The notes: generated from the sequence alone by a model not told the origin. Positions 35,046-44,380 are shown, counted from the first letter of the stretch. The stretch: DNA of 64,000 nt from JAIKWW01 sp052169645 (GCA_052169645.1 JBQNCA010000001.1:62001-126000); one strand, 5' to 3'. Translations and numbers: made by a program.

Positions 35046-36659
35046 ATGGAAGCAAATATGATAAGAGAACTGTCTGCCCTTCAGCTGGGCAGAGCGATAA
35101 AGAAGAAGGATCTGAGCTGCCGAGAAGCGGTGGAGGCTTATCTCGATGCGATAGATAAAAAGGATGTAAAGATAAATGCTTATGTTACTGTTATGAGAGA
35201 ATCCGCTTTAGCGGAAGCGGACAGAATTCAGAAGCTTATCGATGCAGGTGAATTGGAGGATTCGCCGCTTGCAGGTGTACCTATAGCGATTAAAGATAAT
35301 ATGAATGTGAAGGGCGAACGTACAACGGCAGCTTCTGCGATACTTGAGAACTTCAATCCTCCGTTTGACTCAACTGCGGTAGCAAATCTGAAGGCTGCCG
35401 GAATGATAGTACTGGGCAAGGTCAACATGGATGAATTTGCAATGGGCGGTTCTACTGAAACATCTTACTATGGAGCGACAGGAAATCCTTGGGACAACAC
35501 CTGTGTTCCGGGAGGCTCGTCAGGAGGCTCTGCGGCAGCGGTAGCCGCCGGCACCGCACCTTGCGCACTCGGTTCCGACACCGGCGGCTCAATCCGCCAG
35601 CCGGCCGCATTCACAGCGCTCACAGGCTTTAAACCTACATATGGAAGCGTTTCACGTTACGGATTGCTGGCGTATGCGTCGTCTCTTGATCAGATAGGAC
35701 CTATGGCTCACGACGCCGCCGACGCTGCCGCAATATTGCAGATAATTGCGAAGCCGGACTTAAAAGACAGTACATCTGTAATAGGCGATGCTGAAAATAT
35801 TTCCAAGCATAAGCCTGTAAATCTCAAGGATGGAAGCTTTGATTTTACAACGTGCATAGCCGATCCTGATGCTCCCGAAGATATGCTCAAGGGACTTTCC
35901 ATAGGCATACCGTCCAACTATTTCGGTGACGGACTTGATGAGGAGATAAACGAAAGCGTGTTGACAGCGGCTCGACTTCTTAGAGACTACGGAGCATCGG
36001 TGAAAAGATTTGAAATGCCGAATGTGGAATATGCAGTACCGGCTTACTACATCATTGCATGTGCCGAAGCAAGCTCCAATCTTTCGAGATATGACGGCAT
36101 AAAGTACGGACACAGAACTCGGAACGCTTCCGATATTACGGAAACCTACTACAAATCAAGAAGTGAAGGCTTCGGAGAAGAGGTAAAGAGACGTATAATG
36201 CTCGGTTCCTTTGTGCTAAGCTCAGGATATTTCGATGCTTACTATAAGAAAGCGTTACAGGTCAGAGGACTTATAAAGAAGAACTTTGACGATGCTTTCT
36301 CAAAATTTGATATGATACTCAGCCCTGTAAGCCCTACAACTGCGTATAAAATCGGAGATAGGATTTCCGATCCGTTGGCAATGTATATGGCGGACATTTA
36401 TACTGTTTCCGTAAATCTGGCAGGACTGCCTGCAATATCTCTGCCTTGCGGCTTTGACAGCAACGGTTTGCCTATCGGTATGCAGCTCATAGGCGACAGC
36501 TTTATGGAGGGCAAGCTGGTAAAAGCGGCTACGGCTTATCAGGCATTGACAGATTATCATAAGCAACGTCCGGATATTTTTGCAGAGGGCGGAGAAAACA
36601 GATATAGGGATATGAATGAAATTATAAAAGAAAATTCGACAAAGGGAGGTGAAAGATAA
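35046..36659 (+). CDS. gatA: Asp/Glu-tRNA amidotransferase subunit A
   Basis: The amidase subunit that releases ammonia from glutamine, 537 residues. The Ser-cisSer-Lys triad is visible: Lys in VPIAIKDNMNVKG, and the serines in CVPGGSSGGSAAAVAAGTAP and GSDTGGSIRQPAA. Typical GatA proteins have about 485 residues. Here about 45 extra residues follow LQIIAKPD (including CIADPDAPEDMLKGLSIGIP), and the C-terminus is longer. The ATG at 35046 has GAGGAGAGGG before it and is preferred to the GTG at 35031. The stop shares one base with the gatB::aspS start (TAATG). Confidence 0.94.
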   Translation: MEANMIRELSALQLGRAIKKKDLSCREAVEAYLDAIDKKDVKINAYVTVMRESALAEADRIQKLIDAGELEDSPLAGVPIAIKDNMNVKGERTTAASAILENFNPPFDSTAVANLKAAGMIVLGKVNMDEFAMGGSTETSYYGATGNPWDNTCVPGGSSGGSAAAVAAGTAPCALGSDTGGSIRQPAAFTALTGFKPTYGSVSRYGLLAYASSLDQIGPMAHDAADAAAILQIIAKPDLKDSTSVIGDAENISKHKPVNLKDGSFDFTTCIADPDAPEDMLKGLSIGIPSNYFGDGLDEEINESVLTAARLLRDYGASVKRFEMPNVEYAVPAYYIIACAEASSNLSRYDGIKYGHRTRNASDITETYYKSRSEGFGEEVKRRIMLGSFVLSSGYFDAYYKKALQVRGLIKKNFDDAFSKFDMILSPVSPTTAYKIGDRISDPLAMYMADIYTVSVNLAGLPAISLPCGFDSNGLPIGMQLIGDSFMEGKLVKAATAYQALTDYHKQRPDIFAEGGENRYRDMNEIIKENSTKGGER

Positions 36660-39600
36660 TGGAATATGAAATAGTTATGGGATTGGAGGTTCATGTCGAG
36701 CTTTCCACAAAGACAAAAATATTCTGCGGCTGTTCAACCGAGTTCGGAGGAGAGCCGAATTCACATACCTGCCCTGTCTGCATGGGTATGCCGGGAAGCT
36801 TGCCGGTTTTGAACAAGGGTGTTGTCGATCGTGCTATAAAAGCAGGAATCGCATTTCACAGCGATCTCCAATATACAAATGTATTTGATAGAAAAAATTA
36901 TTTTTATCCGGATCTTCCAAAGGATTATCAGATATCACAGCTATATCATCCGGTGTGTCTGAGCGGATATGTTGAAATAGAAAATGTCGCACCCGGTCAG
37001 GATTTGGACGAATTCGGCATGATAAGAGATCATGGTGCATATGAAAATGACGGAGTGAACGGGGCGGTAAAAATTGCCGCAGGCTTGGATCCTATAGCTC
37101 CGGGCAGAAAGCGCATACGTCTGCATGAAATTCATATGGAAGAAGATGCAGGTAAACTGGTGCATGATGCCGCCGGAACGCTTATTGACTATAACCGATG
37201 TGGGGTGCCTCTGATAGAAATTGTTTCCGAACCTGATTTCAGGAGTTCCGATGAGGTAGTAGATTATCTTGAAAAAATAAGAGAGATGCTGGTTTACATG
37301 GATGTATCCGACTGTAAAATGCAGGAAGGTTCAATGAGAGCCGATGTCAATCTCTCGGTTCGTCCTAAAGGTTTTGAAACTTTCGGGACACGTACCGAAA
37401 TGAAGAATATTAATTCACTCAAGGCTATAAAGCGTGCGATAGAATTTGAAGCAAACCGTCAGATAGAAATCATTGAAGCAGGCGGAACGATTATGCAGGA
37501 AACCCGTCGTTGGGATGATGAAAAGGGTGAAACCTATGCGATGCGCTCCAAAGAGAATGCTCAGGATTACAGATATTTCCCGGATCCCGACCTCGTACCC
37601 GTCAAGCTTTCGCATGAATGGGTTACTGAGATGCGACGCCAGATGCCGGAGCTGCCCGCTGCAAAGCGAATTCGCTATACAAAAAAGCTGGGGCTTGCCG
37701 CCGATACTGCAAGGATTATAGCCTCAGACAGAGCTTATGCATCGCTGTTTGACGATGCGTTTAAGAAATCCGGAAATGCCAGAGAAACCGCCAACATGAT
37801 AGCTACGGATGTCGTGGCATTGTTGAATGAATCCGGCATCGAGCCTAAGAATATGAAGATCGATGCTTCGAGGTTTGCGGATATCATCATGCTTTTGTCG
37901 GAGGAAAAGGTGACACGTGCGGTTGCAAAGGAGCTTGTAGCCGAGCTTTATAAGAATAATATCGATCCGATAAGCTATGTTGAGGAAAAGGGTTTGCTCA
38001 TAATAGAGGATACGGATTTTATTGCCGAGATTATAGATGCTGTAATATCGGAATTTCCGCAGTCTGTTGCCGATTACAAGGACGGAAAAGAAAAGGCGTT
38101 CGGTTTTATGGTCGGGCAGACTATGCGCCGTTTGAAAGGAAAGGGAAGTCCTCGTACGGTAAACGGACTTCTCAAGGAAAAGCTTGACGGTGTCAAGTTC
38201 GATCCCGAGGCTGCTAAGGCTGCTGCAGCTGCAAAAGCCGAGGAGAAGCTTTCAAAGGCGGCGCAGGGCTCGGAAGCTCAGGCTGTCGGAGAGGTTTCCC
38301 GTGAGAGTCGACCTGAGCAGCTGACTGCGGCTGAAAAGGCACTGCGACGCATGCGGGAAGCCGCAGCGGAAGGCGGACAGAGAGTTTCCTCCCCGGATGA
38401 CGGAGATATCGGGATTGCTTTCCGTGAGAATCGCTACCGCACTCATACCTGCGGAGAGCTGCGCCCTGAGGATATAGGCAGGGATGTCAGAGTTTCCGGC
38501 TGGATACAGACTGTAAGAAATCACGGAGGTATAGTTTTTGTCGACCTTAGAGACTATTACGGTATAACTCAGGTGGTAGTGACCGAGGAACAGCTTGCAG
38601 GTAAGGGTAAGGAATCCGTAGTTCTTGTCACGGGTAAAGTTATACAACGAGATGAGGAAACCGTAAATCCGAATATTGCAACGGGGCTTGTAGAGGTAAA
38701 GGCAGAAAGTATCGAGCTTCTCGGTTCTTCACGATCGAATCTCCCGTTTGAAATAGAGCTTTCAAGAGAAACAAGAGAGGATGTACGTTTGAAGTACAGA
38801 TATCTCGACCTGAGAAATTCAAAGGTCAGAAACAATATGGTGCTGCGTTCGCAGATTATAAAATATCTGAGACATTCAATGGAAGATTTGGGTTTTTTAG
38901 AAATTCAGACACCTGTACTCACAGCTTCATCCCCGGAGGGAGCAAGAGATTATCTCGTTCCGAGTCGAAAGCATAAGGGTTGTTTTTATGCTTTGCCGCA
39001 GGCTCCTCAGCAGTTTAAACAGCTTCTCATGACTGCAGGCTTTGACCGATATTTTCAGATAGCTCCGTGCTTCAGAGATGAAGATGCACGTTTAGACCGT
39101 TCTCCGGGAGAATTCTATCAGTTGGACTTTGAGATGGCATTTGCAACGCAGGAAGACGTATTTGCAGTGGCGGAAAAGATTATGTACGATACATTTACAG
39201 CTTTTACCGATTTGCCGGTTTCAAAGCCGCCTTTCCGTCAAATTCCTTATCGTGAAGCTATGCTGAAATACGGAACGGATAAGCCGGATTTGAGAAATCC
39301 TTTAGAAATAATAGATCTCAGTGATTTTTTTGAAACAGTTGACTTTGAACCGTTTAAAGGACGTATAGTTAGAGCACTGCGAGTTCCGGGAGCTGACGGG
39401 CAGTCAAAACGCTGGTTCAAGGAAATGGAAAAATTTGCTCTTTCAATCGGAATGAAAGGTCTGGGCTATATTACCGTAAATGAGGATATGAGCTACAAAG
39501 GTCCTATAGACAAGTTTATGACGGATGAGCAGAAACGGACTATTGCCGAACTGTCGTCGCTTGCACCTCATGATATTTTGTATTTTATCAGTGATGAAAA

Positions 39601-40162
39601 GGATTTGGTTGCAAAATATGCGGGTCAGATCAGAACAGAGGTGGCAAAGCGTTTGAAGCTTATAGATACAGATCGTTATGAATTTTGTTATATCACCGAT
39701 TTCCCTATGTTTGAAATAAATGAAGAAACGGGTAAAGTGGACTTCACTCACAATCCGTTCTCAATGCCGCAGGGAGAAATGGAAGCTCTTGAAAAAGAGA
39801 ATCCTCTTGATATATATGCATATCAGTATGATATAGTATGCAACGGCTATGAGCTTTCATCCGGTGCAGTGCGCAACCACCGTCCGGATGTCATGGTAAA
39901 AGCTTTTGAAATTGCAGGTTATGAGGAGAAGGATGTCAAGGAAAAATTCGGAGCGCTCTATGATGCTTTCCAATACGGAGCGCCTCCTCATGCAGGCATG
40001 GCGCCCGGAGTTGACCGAATTGTAATGCTTCTGACAGGGGAAGAAAATATCAGAGAAGTAATACCTTTTCCATTGAATTCAAACGCTCAGGATCTGATGT
40101 TCGAATCTCCGAGAGAAGTTACGGAGCAGCAGCTCAGAGAGGTTCATATAAAAATTCGTTAA
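36659..40162 (+). CDS. gatB: Fusion: amidotransferase subunit GatB + aspartyl-tRNA synthetase
   Basis: A single frame of 1167 codons. Residues 1 to about 510 are complete GatB: MEYEIVMGLEVHVELSTKTK, CPVCMGMPGSLPVLN, the kinase-like core, and the tail domain ending MVGQTMRRLKGKGSP. An Ala/Lys/Glu-rich linker of about 80 residues follows. From about 590, YRTHTCGELRPEDIG begins a full class II AspRS: anticodon-binding OB fold (VRNHGGIVFVDLRDYYGITQ), RYLDLRNS, QSPQ-like ALPQAPQQFKQLLM, FRDEDARLDRSPGEFYQLD and GMAPGVDRIVMLLTG. The His in RNHGG matches the residue found in non-discriminating AspRS enzymes that also charge tRNA(Asn). The protein would make Asp-tRNA(Asn) and, with GatA/GatC, amidate it. 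Confidence 0.96.
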   Translation: MEYEIVMGLEVHVELSTKTKIFCGCSTEFGGEPNSHTCPVCMGMPGSLPVLNKGVVDRAIKAGIAFHSDLQYTNVFDRKNYFYPDLPKDYQISQLYHPVCLSGYVEIENVAPGQDLDEFGMIRDHGAYENDGVNGAVKIAAGLDPIAPGRKRIRLHEIHMEEDAGKLVHDAAGTLIDYNRCGVPLIEIVSEPDFRSSDEVVDYLEKIREMLVYMDVSDCKMQEGSMRADVNLSVRPKGFETFGTRTEMKNINSLKAIKRAIEFEANRQIEIIEAGGTIMQETRRWDDEKGETYAMRSKENAQDYRYFPDPDLVPVKLSHEWVTEMRRQMPELPAAKRIRYTKKLGLAADTARIIASDRAYASLFDDAFKKSGNARETANMIATDVVALLNESGIEPKNMKIDASRFADIIMLLSEEKVTRAVAKELVAELYKNNIDPISYVEEKGLLIIEDTDFIAEIIDAVISEFPQSVADYKDGKEKAFGFMVGQTMRRLKGKGSPRTVNGLLKEKLDGVKFDPEAAKAAAAAKAEEKLSKAAQGSEAQAVGEVSRESRPEQLTAAEKALRRMREAAAEGGQRVSSPDDGDIGIAFRENRYRTHTCGELRPEDIGRDVRVSGWIQTVRNHGGIVFVDLRDYYGITQVVVTEEQLAGKGKESVVLVTGKVIQRDEETVNPNIATGLVEVKAESIELLGSSRSNLPFEIELSRETREDVRLKYRYLDLRNSKVRNNMVLRSQIIKYLRHSMEDLGFLEIQTPVLTASSPEGARDYLVPSRKHKGCFYALPQAPQQFKQLLMTAGFDRYFQIAPCFRDEDARLDRSPGEFYQLDFEMAFATQEDVFAVAEKIMYDTFTAFTDLPVSKPPFRQIPYREAMLKYGTDKPDLRNPLEIIDLSDFFETVDFEPFKGRIVRALRVPGADGQSKRWFKEMEKFALSIGMKGLGYITVNEDMSYKGPIDKFMTDEQKRTIAELSSLAPHDILYFISDEKDLVAKYAGQIRTEVAKRLKLIDTDRYEFCYITDFPMFEINEETGKVDFTHNPFSMPQGEMEALEKENPLDIYAYQYDIVCNGYELSSGAVRNHRPDVMVKAFEIAGYEEKDVKEKFGALYDAFQYGAPPHAGMAPGVDRIVMLLTGEENIREVIPFPLNSNAQDLMFESPREVTEQQLREVHIKIR

Positions 40163-40209
40163 GCTTTAAATATTAAATGAATGTCGGTATGAAATGCGAG
40201 GTGATGATT

Positions 40210-40701
40210 ATGAAAAGAGAAAATCCTTTTGGAAACGTTGCGGATAAAAATCCTCTGCTGGACGGGCAGGAGGACAACAATATTTTCAATAGAGATAAGG
40301 GCTTCGCTAAAAGGAAAATGGCTGATACAAGTGAAGAAATTTTCAGAAATAACTGGCAGTCGGATGAAAATATGGACGGAATTGAGAGATCCGCTCACTT
40401 TAGTAAAAATAGTAATGAAAGCAAAAAAGCGTCTAATCTAAATCAAGAGGCTGAAATTCAGCAGAATATAAGCCCTCGGTTCAATGCAGTCTCCAAAATT
40501 CCTGGACAAAATGAGGCTAAAATCAGTCTTGTTCTGGGTATAATCGGAATGATATTTTCGTTTATAGGCATGGGTTCAGCTATTTCATTAATACTGGGAA
40601 TAATGGGTGTAGTATATGCATCAAAATCTAAAAAATTGGGTTATACAGGTAACAATCGTATAATAGGATTGGTACTTTCCGTGGTGAGTATAATAGCATA
40701 G
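40210..40701 (+). CDS. DUF4190-like small membrane protein, C-terminus truncated by a duplication
   Basis: A 163-residue protein with a polar N-terminal half and a hydrophobic C-terminal part (EAKISLVLGIIGMIFSFIGM and ISLILGIMGVVYASKSKKLG) resembling DUF4190-type proteins. A 31-bp direct repeat separated by 37 bp brings in a stop (TAG, 40699-40701). Removing the 68-bp duplication restores a 183-residue protein ending GIVLTIVVTAVIIGSYQLFA, with stop at 40827-40829. AGGTGATGATT precedes the ATG at 40210. The current product may be partly functional or the gene may be switchable. No partner or role is evident. Confidence 0.6.
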   Translation: MKRENPFGNVADKNPLLDGQEDNNIFNRDKGFAKRKMADTSEEIFRNNWQSDENMDGIERSAHFSKNSNESKKASNLNQEAEIQQNISPRFNAVSKIPGQNEAKISLVLGIIGMIFSFIGMGSAISLILGIMGVVYASKSKKLGYTGNNRIIGLVLSVVSIIA

Positions 40702-40765
40702 TTTTTTTACATTCCAATACAGCCCATCTTTTGTGATTGGTACTTTCCGTGGTGAGTATAATAGC
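40667..40765 (+). repeat. 31-bp direct repeat flanking a 37-bp insert
   Basis: Copies at 40667-40697 and 40735-40765 are identical over 31 bases (beginning GATTGGTACTTTCCGTGGTG). The 68-bp period is not a multiple of three and cuts off the reading frame of the surrounding gene. Confidence 0.93.
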
Positions 40766-40837
40766 CGGCATCGTATTAACAATTGTGGTAACAGCTGTAA
40801 TAATCGGCAGCTATCAATTGTTTGCATAGATTTTGTA

Positions 40838-40863
40838 AGGGACAGGTTGATTAACCTGTCCCT
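40838..40863. terminator. Perfect hairpin between convergent genes
   Basis: AGGGACAGGTT and AACCTGTCCCT form an 11-bp stem with a GATT loop. The T-rich tail is weak on both strands. It separates the rightward membrane-protein gene from the leftward PepSY gene. Confidence 0.65.
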
Positions 40864-40899
40864 GCCTGATTATTTTAATAAAATTGTTCGGCTGTAGAT

Positions 40900-43476
40900 T
40901 TAAGCCGCTCCACTCCGTTCAGCACCGGATTTGGCGGGTGAATCGGATTCCTCTTTCTGCTTGAAAGATGATGAATCGGATTCATCCTTCTGCTTGGAAA
41001 CGGATTCGGAAGATGAATCGGGTTTTACTTCCGATGCTTGTTTTTGCTCAAGTTTTATCTTAGGCTGAAATGGCGAAATCGGCGTGCTGCCTTTTTCGAG
41101 GATATATCCGGTTACGGCATCAATTTTATAATGATATTGAAGCTTGCTATTGTTGAACTCCAACAGATAGCAAGGCTTGCCCTGATTACGATTCAGTACT
41201 GCCAAGGTGAATACTATCTTCGTGTCGGAATTCTCAAGACCTGCATCCTTTAAGGCGATAGCCTTGGCTTTGTCTAAAGTTATGAATTCTATTACATCGG
41301 TATTCTTTACTTTCTTGTCCAAGATAATTCCGAGGACAGCGTCAATGCGGTAAGACCATTGAGTTTGATTATCATTAAATACCAGACGGTAATAAGGGGT
41401 TTTAATACCTCCACCGCCGTCAACCAAGGTTTCATCCGTGAATGTTACATTTTCTCTGCAACCGGCATCATTAATTGCAATCTTCTTTGCATCGGAAAGT
41501 AGGATATATCGTCTGCTATCGAGAATTTTGCCGTTTTTGGCGTCGATTTTATAGTAATACTGATATTCACCGGTATAGAACTCCAGCAGGTAGCAAGGCT
41601 TCCCTTGATTGCGGTTCAGTTCTTCCTTGGTGAATACTATCTTCATGTCGACATTCTCAAGCCCCGCATCTTTTAATGCTATAGCCTTAGCTTTCTCTAA
41701 AGTTATGAATTCTATTACATCGGTATTCTTTACTTTCTTGTCCAAGATAATTCCGAGGACAGCGTCAATGCGGTAAGACCATTGAGTTTGATTATCATTA
41801 AATACCAGACGGTAATAAGGGGTTTTAATACCTCCACCGCCGTCAACCAAGGTTTCATCCGTGAATGTTACATTTTCTCTGCAACCGGCATCATTAATTG
41901 CAATCTTCTTTGCATCGGAAAGTAGGATATATCGTCTGCTATCGAGAATTTTGCCGTTTTTGGCGTCGATTTTATAGTAATACTGATATTCACCGGTATA
42001 GAACTCCAGCAGGTAGCAAGGCTTCCCTTGATTGCGGTTCAGTTCTTCCTTGGTGAATACTATCTTCATGTCGACATTCTCAAGCCCCGCATCTTTTAAT
42101 GCTATAGCCTTAGCTTTCTCTAAAGTTATGAATTCTATTACATCGGTATTCTTTACTTTCTTGTCCAAGATAATTCCGAGGACAGCGTCAATGCGGTAAG
42201 ACCATTGAGTTTGATTATCATTAAATACCAGACGGTAATAAGGGGTTTTAATACCTCCACCGCCGTCAACCAAGGTTTCATCCGTGAATGTTACATTTTC
42301 TCTGCAACCGGCATCATTAATTGCAATCTTCTTTGCATCGGAAAGTAGGATATATCGTCTGCTATCGAGAATTTTGCCGTTTTTGGCGTCGATTTTATAG
42401 TAATACTGATATTCACCGGTATAGAACTCCAGCAGGTAGCAAGGCTTCCCTTGATTGCGGTTCAGTTCTTCCTTGGTGAATACTATCTTCATGTCGACAT
42501 TCTCAAGACCGGCATCCTTTAAGGCGATAGCTTTGGCTTTATCTAAAGATATGAACTCTATTGTGCCGATGTTTCTTACTTTCTTTTTCAAAATATTTCC
42601 GAGAACAGCATCAATATGGTAAGTCCATTGCGTTTGATTATCATTAAATACCAGACGATAGTAAGGAGTTTTAATTCCTCCGGCAACTAAAGTTTCATCT
42701 GTGAAAGTCACCCTTTCAGTACAGCCGGCATCCTTTAAAGCAATTTGTTTTGCCGCTTTCATACCGATGTAATTTGTGTGAAACGTAGTGATTTCGATAT
42801 CATTCGGTAATGTCACAAGCTCTGCAAGTGAGAGTTTGGAAAGCTCGTCCACAGCCAAACCTGTCTCATTTGATGCGGCAAGGATAAAATCCGCCTTTCC
42901 GTGCGAAATATCAAATTCATCTGCAATTTTTTCTATTTGTTTTTCACCGGATTTATTATCGGATTCATCATGGAAAATTATGCTTTCTACGGAATCGCTC
43001 TGCTCCAAAGCGTTTCGGATTTTAGAGGTAAGAGCCTGTTTCAGTTTGTTGTTGCCGTTGATGCGTGAATCAAAGGAAATCAAAACCGTACCGTTGCTTT
43101 TTTTCATATATCCGCAGGCTTCATAGGCATCAACTGTGCGTTCTACAGCGATCTCTACATCCTGCTTTTTCAGATCGACATCATGCAGTGCTTTTTCCGC
43201 ATCCTTATTAAGGAACTGCACATTTTTTACTTTTCCGCTTTTCGCAACGGTATATTCTACACTTGGATTGACATCCATTGTAAAAGCACCTACTGTCATA
43301 TTGCTGAACAAAGCATGTGCCGTTATACCGGCGAAGAACAGCAAAGTCAGGCAAGCTGCCGTCACTTTCAATTTATGCCAATTGATAATGCGGAAACTTC
43401 TTTCGTAGCATTCCGCATCGGCAATTAAATTTCCGTCTATGTTTCCGATAGCGTTGAGAAGTTTTTCTGTTTTCAT
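40900..43476 (-). CDS. Membrane anti-sigma-like protein with eight tandem PepSY domains
   Basis: An 858-residue protein with a short cytosolic N-terminus (about 1-36), one membrane span (KVTAACLTLLFFAGITAHAL) and a large extracellular part. Residues 60-230 resemble the RsgI-like region (TMDVNPSVEYTVAKSGKVKN). From about 232 to 796 there are four 141-residue units, each with two PepSY modules (AKKIAINDAGCRENVTFTDE and AKAIALKDAGLENVDMKIVF). A Ser/Lys/Glu tail ends the protein. The start overlaps the upstream sigma-factor stop (ATGA), so it is probably the membrane anti-sigma factor for that sigma. The middle repeat units are nearly identical in DNA, suggesting recent expansion. Confidence 0.82.
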   Translation of the reverse strand: MKTEKLLNAIGNIDGNLIADAECYERSFRIINWHKLKVTAACLTLLFFAGITAHALFSNMTVGAFTMDVNPSVEYTVAKSGKVKNVQFLNKDAEKALHDVDLKKQDVEIAVERTVDAYEACGYMKKSNGTVLISFDSRINGNNKLKQALTSKIRNALEQSDSVESIIFHDESDNKSGEKQIEKIADEFDISHGKADFILAASNETGLAVDELSKLSLAELVTLPNDIEITTFHTNYIGMKAAKQIALKDAGCTERVTFTDETLVAGGIKTPYYRLVFNDNQTQWTYHIDAVLGNILKKKVRNIGTIEFISLDKAKAIALKDAGLENVDMKIVFTKEELNRNQGKPCYLLEFYTGEYQYYYKIDAKNGKILDSRRYILLSDAKKIAINDAGCRENVTFTDETLVDGGGGIKTPYYRLVFNDNQTQWSYRIDAVLGIILDKKVKNTDVIEFITLEKAKAIALKDAGLENVDMKIVFTKEELNRNQGKPCYLLEFYTGEYQYYYKIDAKNGKILDSRRYILLSDAKKIAINDAGCRENVTFTDETLVDGGGGIKTPYYRLVFNDNQTQWSYRIDAVLGIILDKKVKNTDVIEFITLEKAKAIALKDAGLENVDMKIVFTKEELNRNQGKPCYLLEFYTGEYQYYYKIDAKNGKILDSRRYILLSDAKKIAINDAGCRENVTFTDETLVDGGGGIKTPYYRLVFNDNQTQWSYRIDAVLGIILDKKVKNTDVIEFITLDKAKAIALKDAGLENSDTKIVFTLAVLNRNQGKPCYLLEFNNSKLQYHYKIDAVTGYILEKGSTPISPFQPKIKLEQKQASEVKPDSSSESVSKQKDESDSSSFKQKEESDSPAKSGAERSGAA
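41281..42507 (-). repeat. Tandem 423-bp repeats, about 2.9 copies
   Basis: Units starting at 41281, 41704 and 42127 are identical by eye. The third diverges after 42507, where the sequence becomes an older, diverged unit. Each unit encodes a pair of PepSY domains (141 residues), so copy-number change keeps the frame. Confidence 0.92.
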
Positions 43477-44033
43477 AGCGTGATACCCTCCTTTTCAAGA
43501 TGTTTTTTTAACTCGTTTCGCATCCGAAACAGCATGGATGCAACCTTGTTTTCGCTCATTCCGTACGTATTTGCTATACTCCGTATTGACCAGATGTGCC
43601 AATACCTGCGGATAAAAATATGCCGTTTGGTTTTTGGCTGTGTATATAGGAAATTTTCAATAACGGAGCTTAACATTTTTTCTTCAACTACCTGTTCTAC
43701 TGTTGATTCTGCAGGGATACATGCCTCCAATTCAGACAGGACTATAGAGACTTGTCCCGATCCCCGTTTTTTTGCATTATACTGCTTATATCGGTTAAGA
43801 GCGAGGTTGCGCGCAATTCTCCCCAAATAACTCGATAGAGGATTGGGATTCTGCGGAGGAATGGAGTTCCATGCACCCAAGTAGGTGTCGTTTGCACATT
43901 CTTCGGCATCCTCGTTGTTATTGAGGATATTAAATGCAATGGTATGACAATAACCGCCGTATTTTTCCGCGGTAGCGGTTATTGCACGTTCTTCCCGAAT
44001 CCAATACAAATCAATGATTTCACGGTCGTTCAT
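43473..44033 (-). CDS. ECF-type RNA polymerase sigma factor
   Basis: A 186-residue sigma-70 family protein with region 2 (AFNILNNNEDAEECANDTYL followed by GAWNSIPPQNPNPLSSYLGR and NLALNRYKQ) and region 4 (TKRHIFIRRYWHIWSIRSIA followed by MSENKVASMLFRMRNELKK). There is no region 3, as expected for extracytoplasmic-function factors. GGAGGAAGG precedes the ATG. The PepSY protein gene overlaps its end, giving a sigma/anti-sigma pair that probably responds to an envelope or cell-surface signal. Confidence 0.87.
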   Translation of the reverse strand: MNDREIIDLYWIREERAITATAEKYGGYCHTIAFNILNNNEDAEECANDTYLGAWNSIPPQNPNPLSSYLGRIARNLALNRYKQYNAKKRGSGQVSIVLSELEACIPAESTVEQVVEEKMLSSVIENFLYTQPKTKRHIFIRRYWHIWSIRSIANTYGMSENKVASMLFRMRNELKKHLEKEGITL

Positions 44034-44155
44034 TGCATCCTCCTTCCTCCATATTAATCCGTGTGTAAAGGCCTTTCATTATATATACACAATAAAAATC
44101 GGCTTTCATTGCACGAATATGAAAAGTTTTTTAATTTATTATTCAAATTTATTAT

Positions 44156-44380
44156 ATCGTGCGGAACAAGTAATTTCTATTGCAACAGATAGCAATATGA
44201 GTTTTCGGAGAAAAAATCATGTGCAAAAGTATCGTGCGGAACAAGTAATTTCTATTGCAATAGATAGCAATATGAATTTTCGGAGAAAAAATCATGTGCA
44301 AAAGTATCGTGCGGAACAAGTGATTTCTATTGCAATAGATAGCAATATGAGTTTTCGGAGTAAAAAATAAAGAGCAAAAG
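44156..44380. repeat. Three tandem 75-bp repeats upstream of the ECF operon
   Basis: Units start at 44156, 44231 and 44306 (each opening ATCGTGCGGAACAAGT) and differ at a few bases. Each contains the palindrome CTATTGCAATAG or a one-base variant. The period is 25 codons, so frames stay open in several phases without implying a protein. Confidence 0.9.

Noticed and set aside
44014..44370. A 118-codon frame with a 25-residue repeat
   Set aside because: It is produced by the 75-bp tandem repeats, whose period is divisible by three. It has no ribosome-binding site and overlaps the sigma gene start.
44156..44380. CRISPR array
   Set aside because: The 75-bp units are near-identical throughout with no variable spacers, and no cas genes are present.
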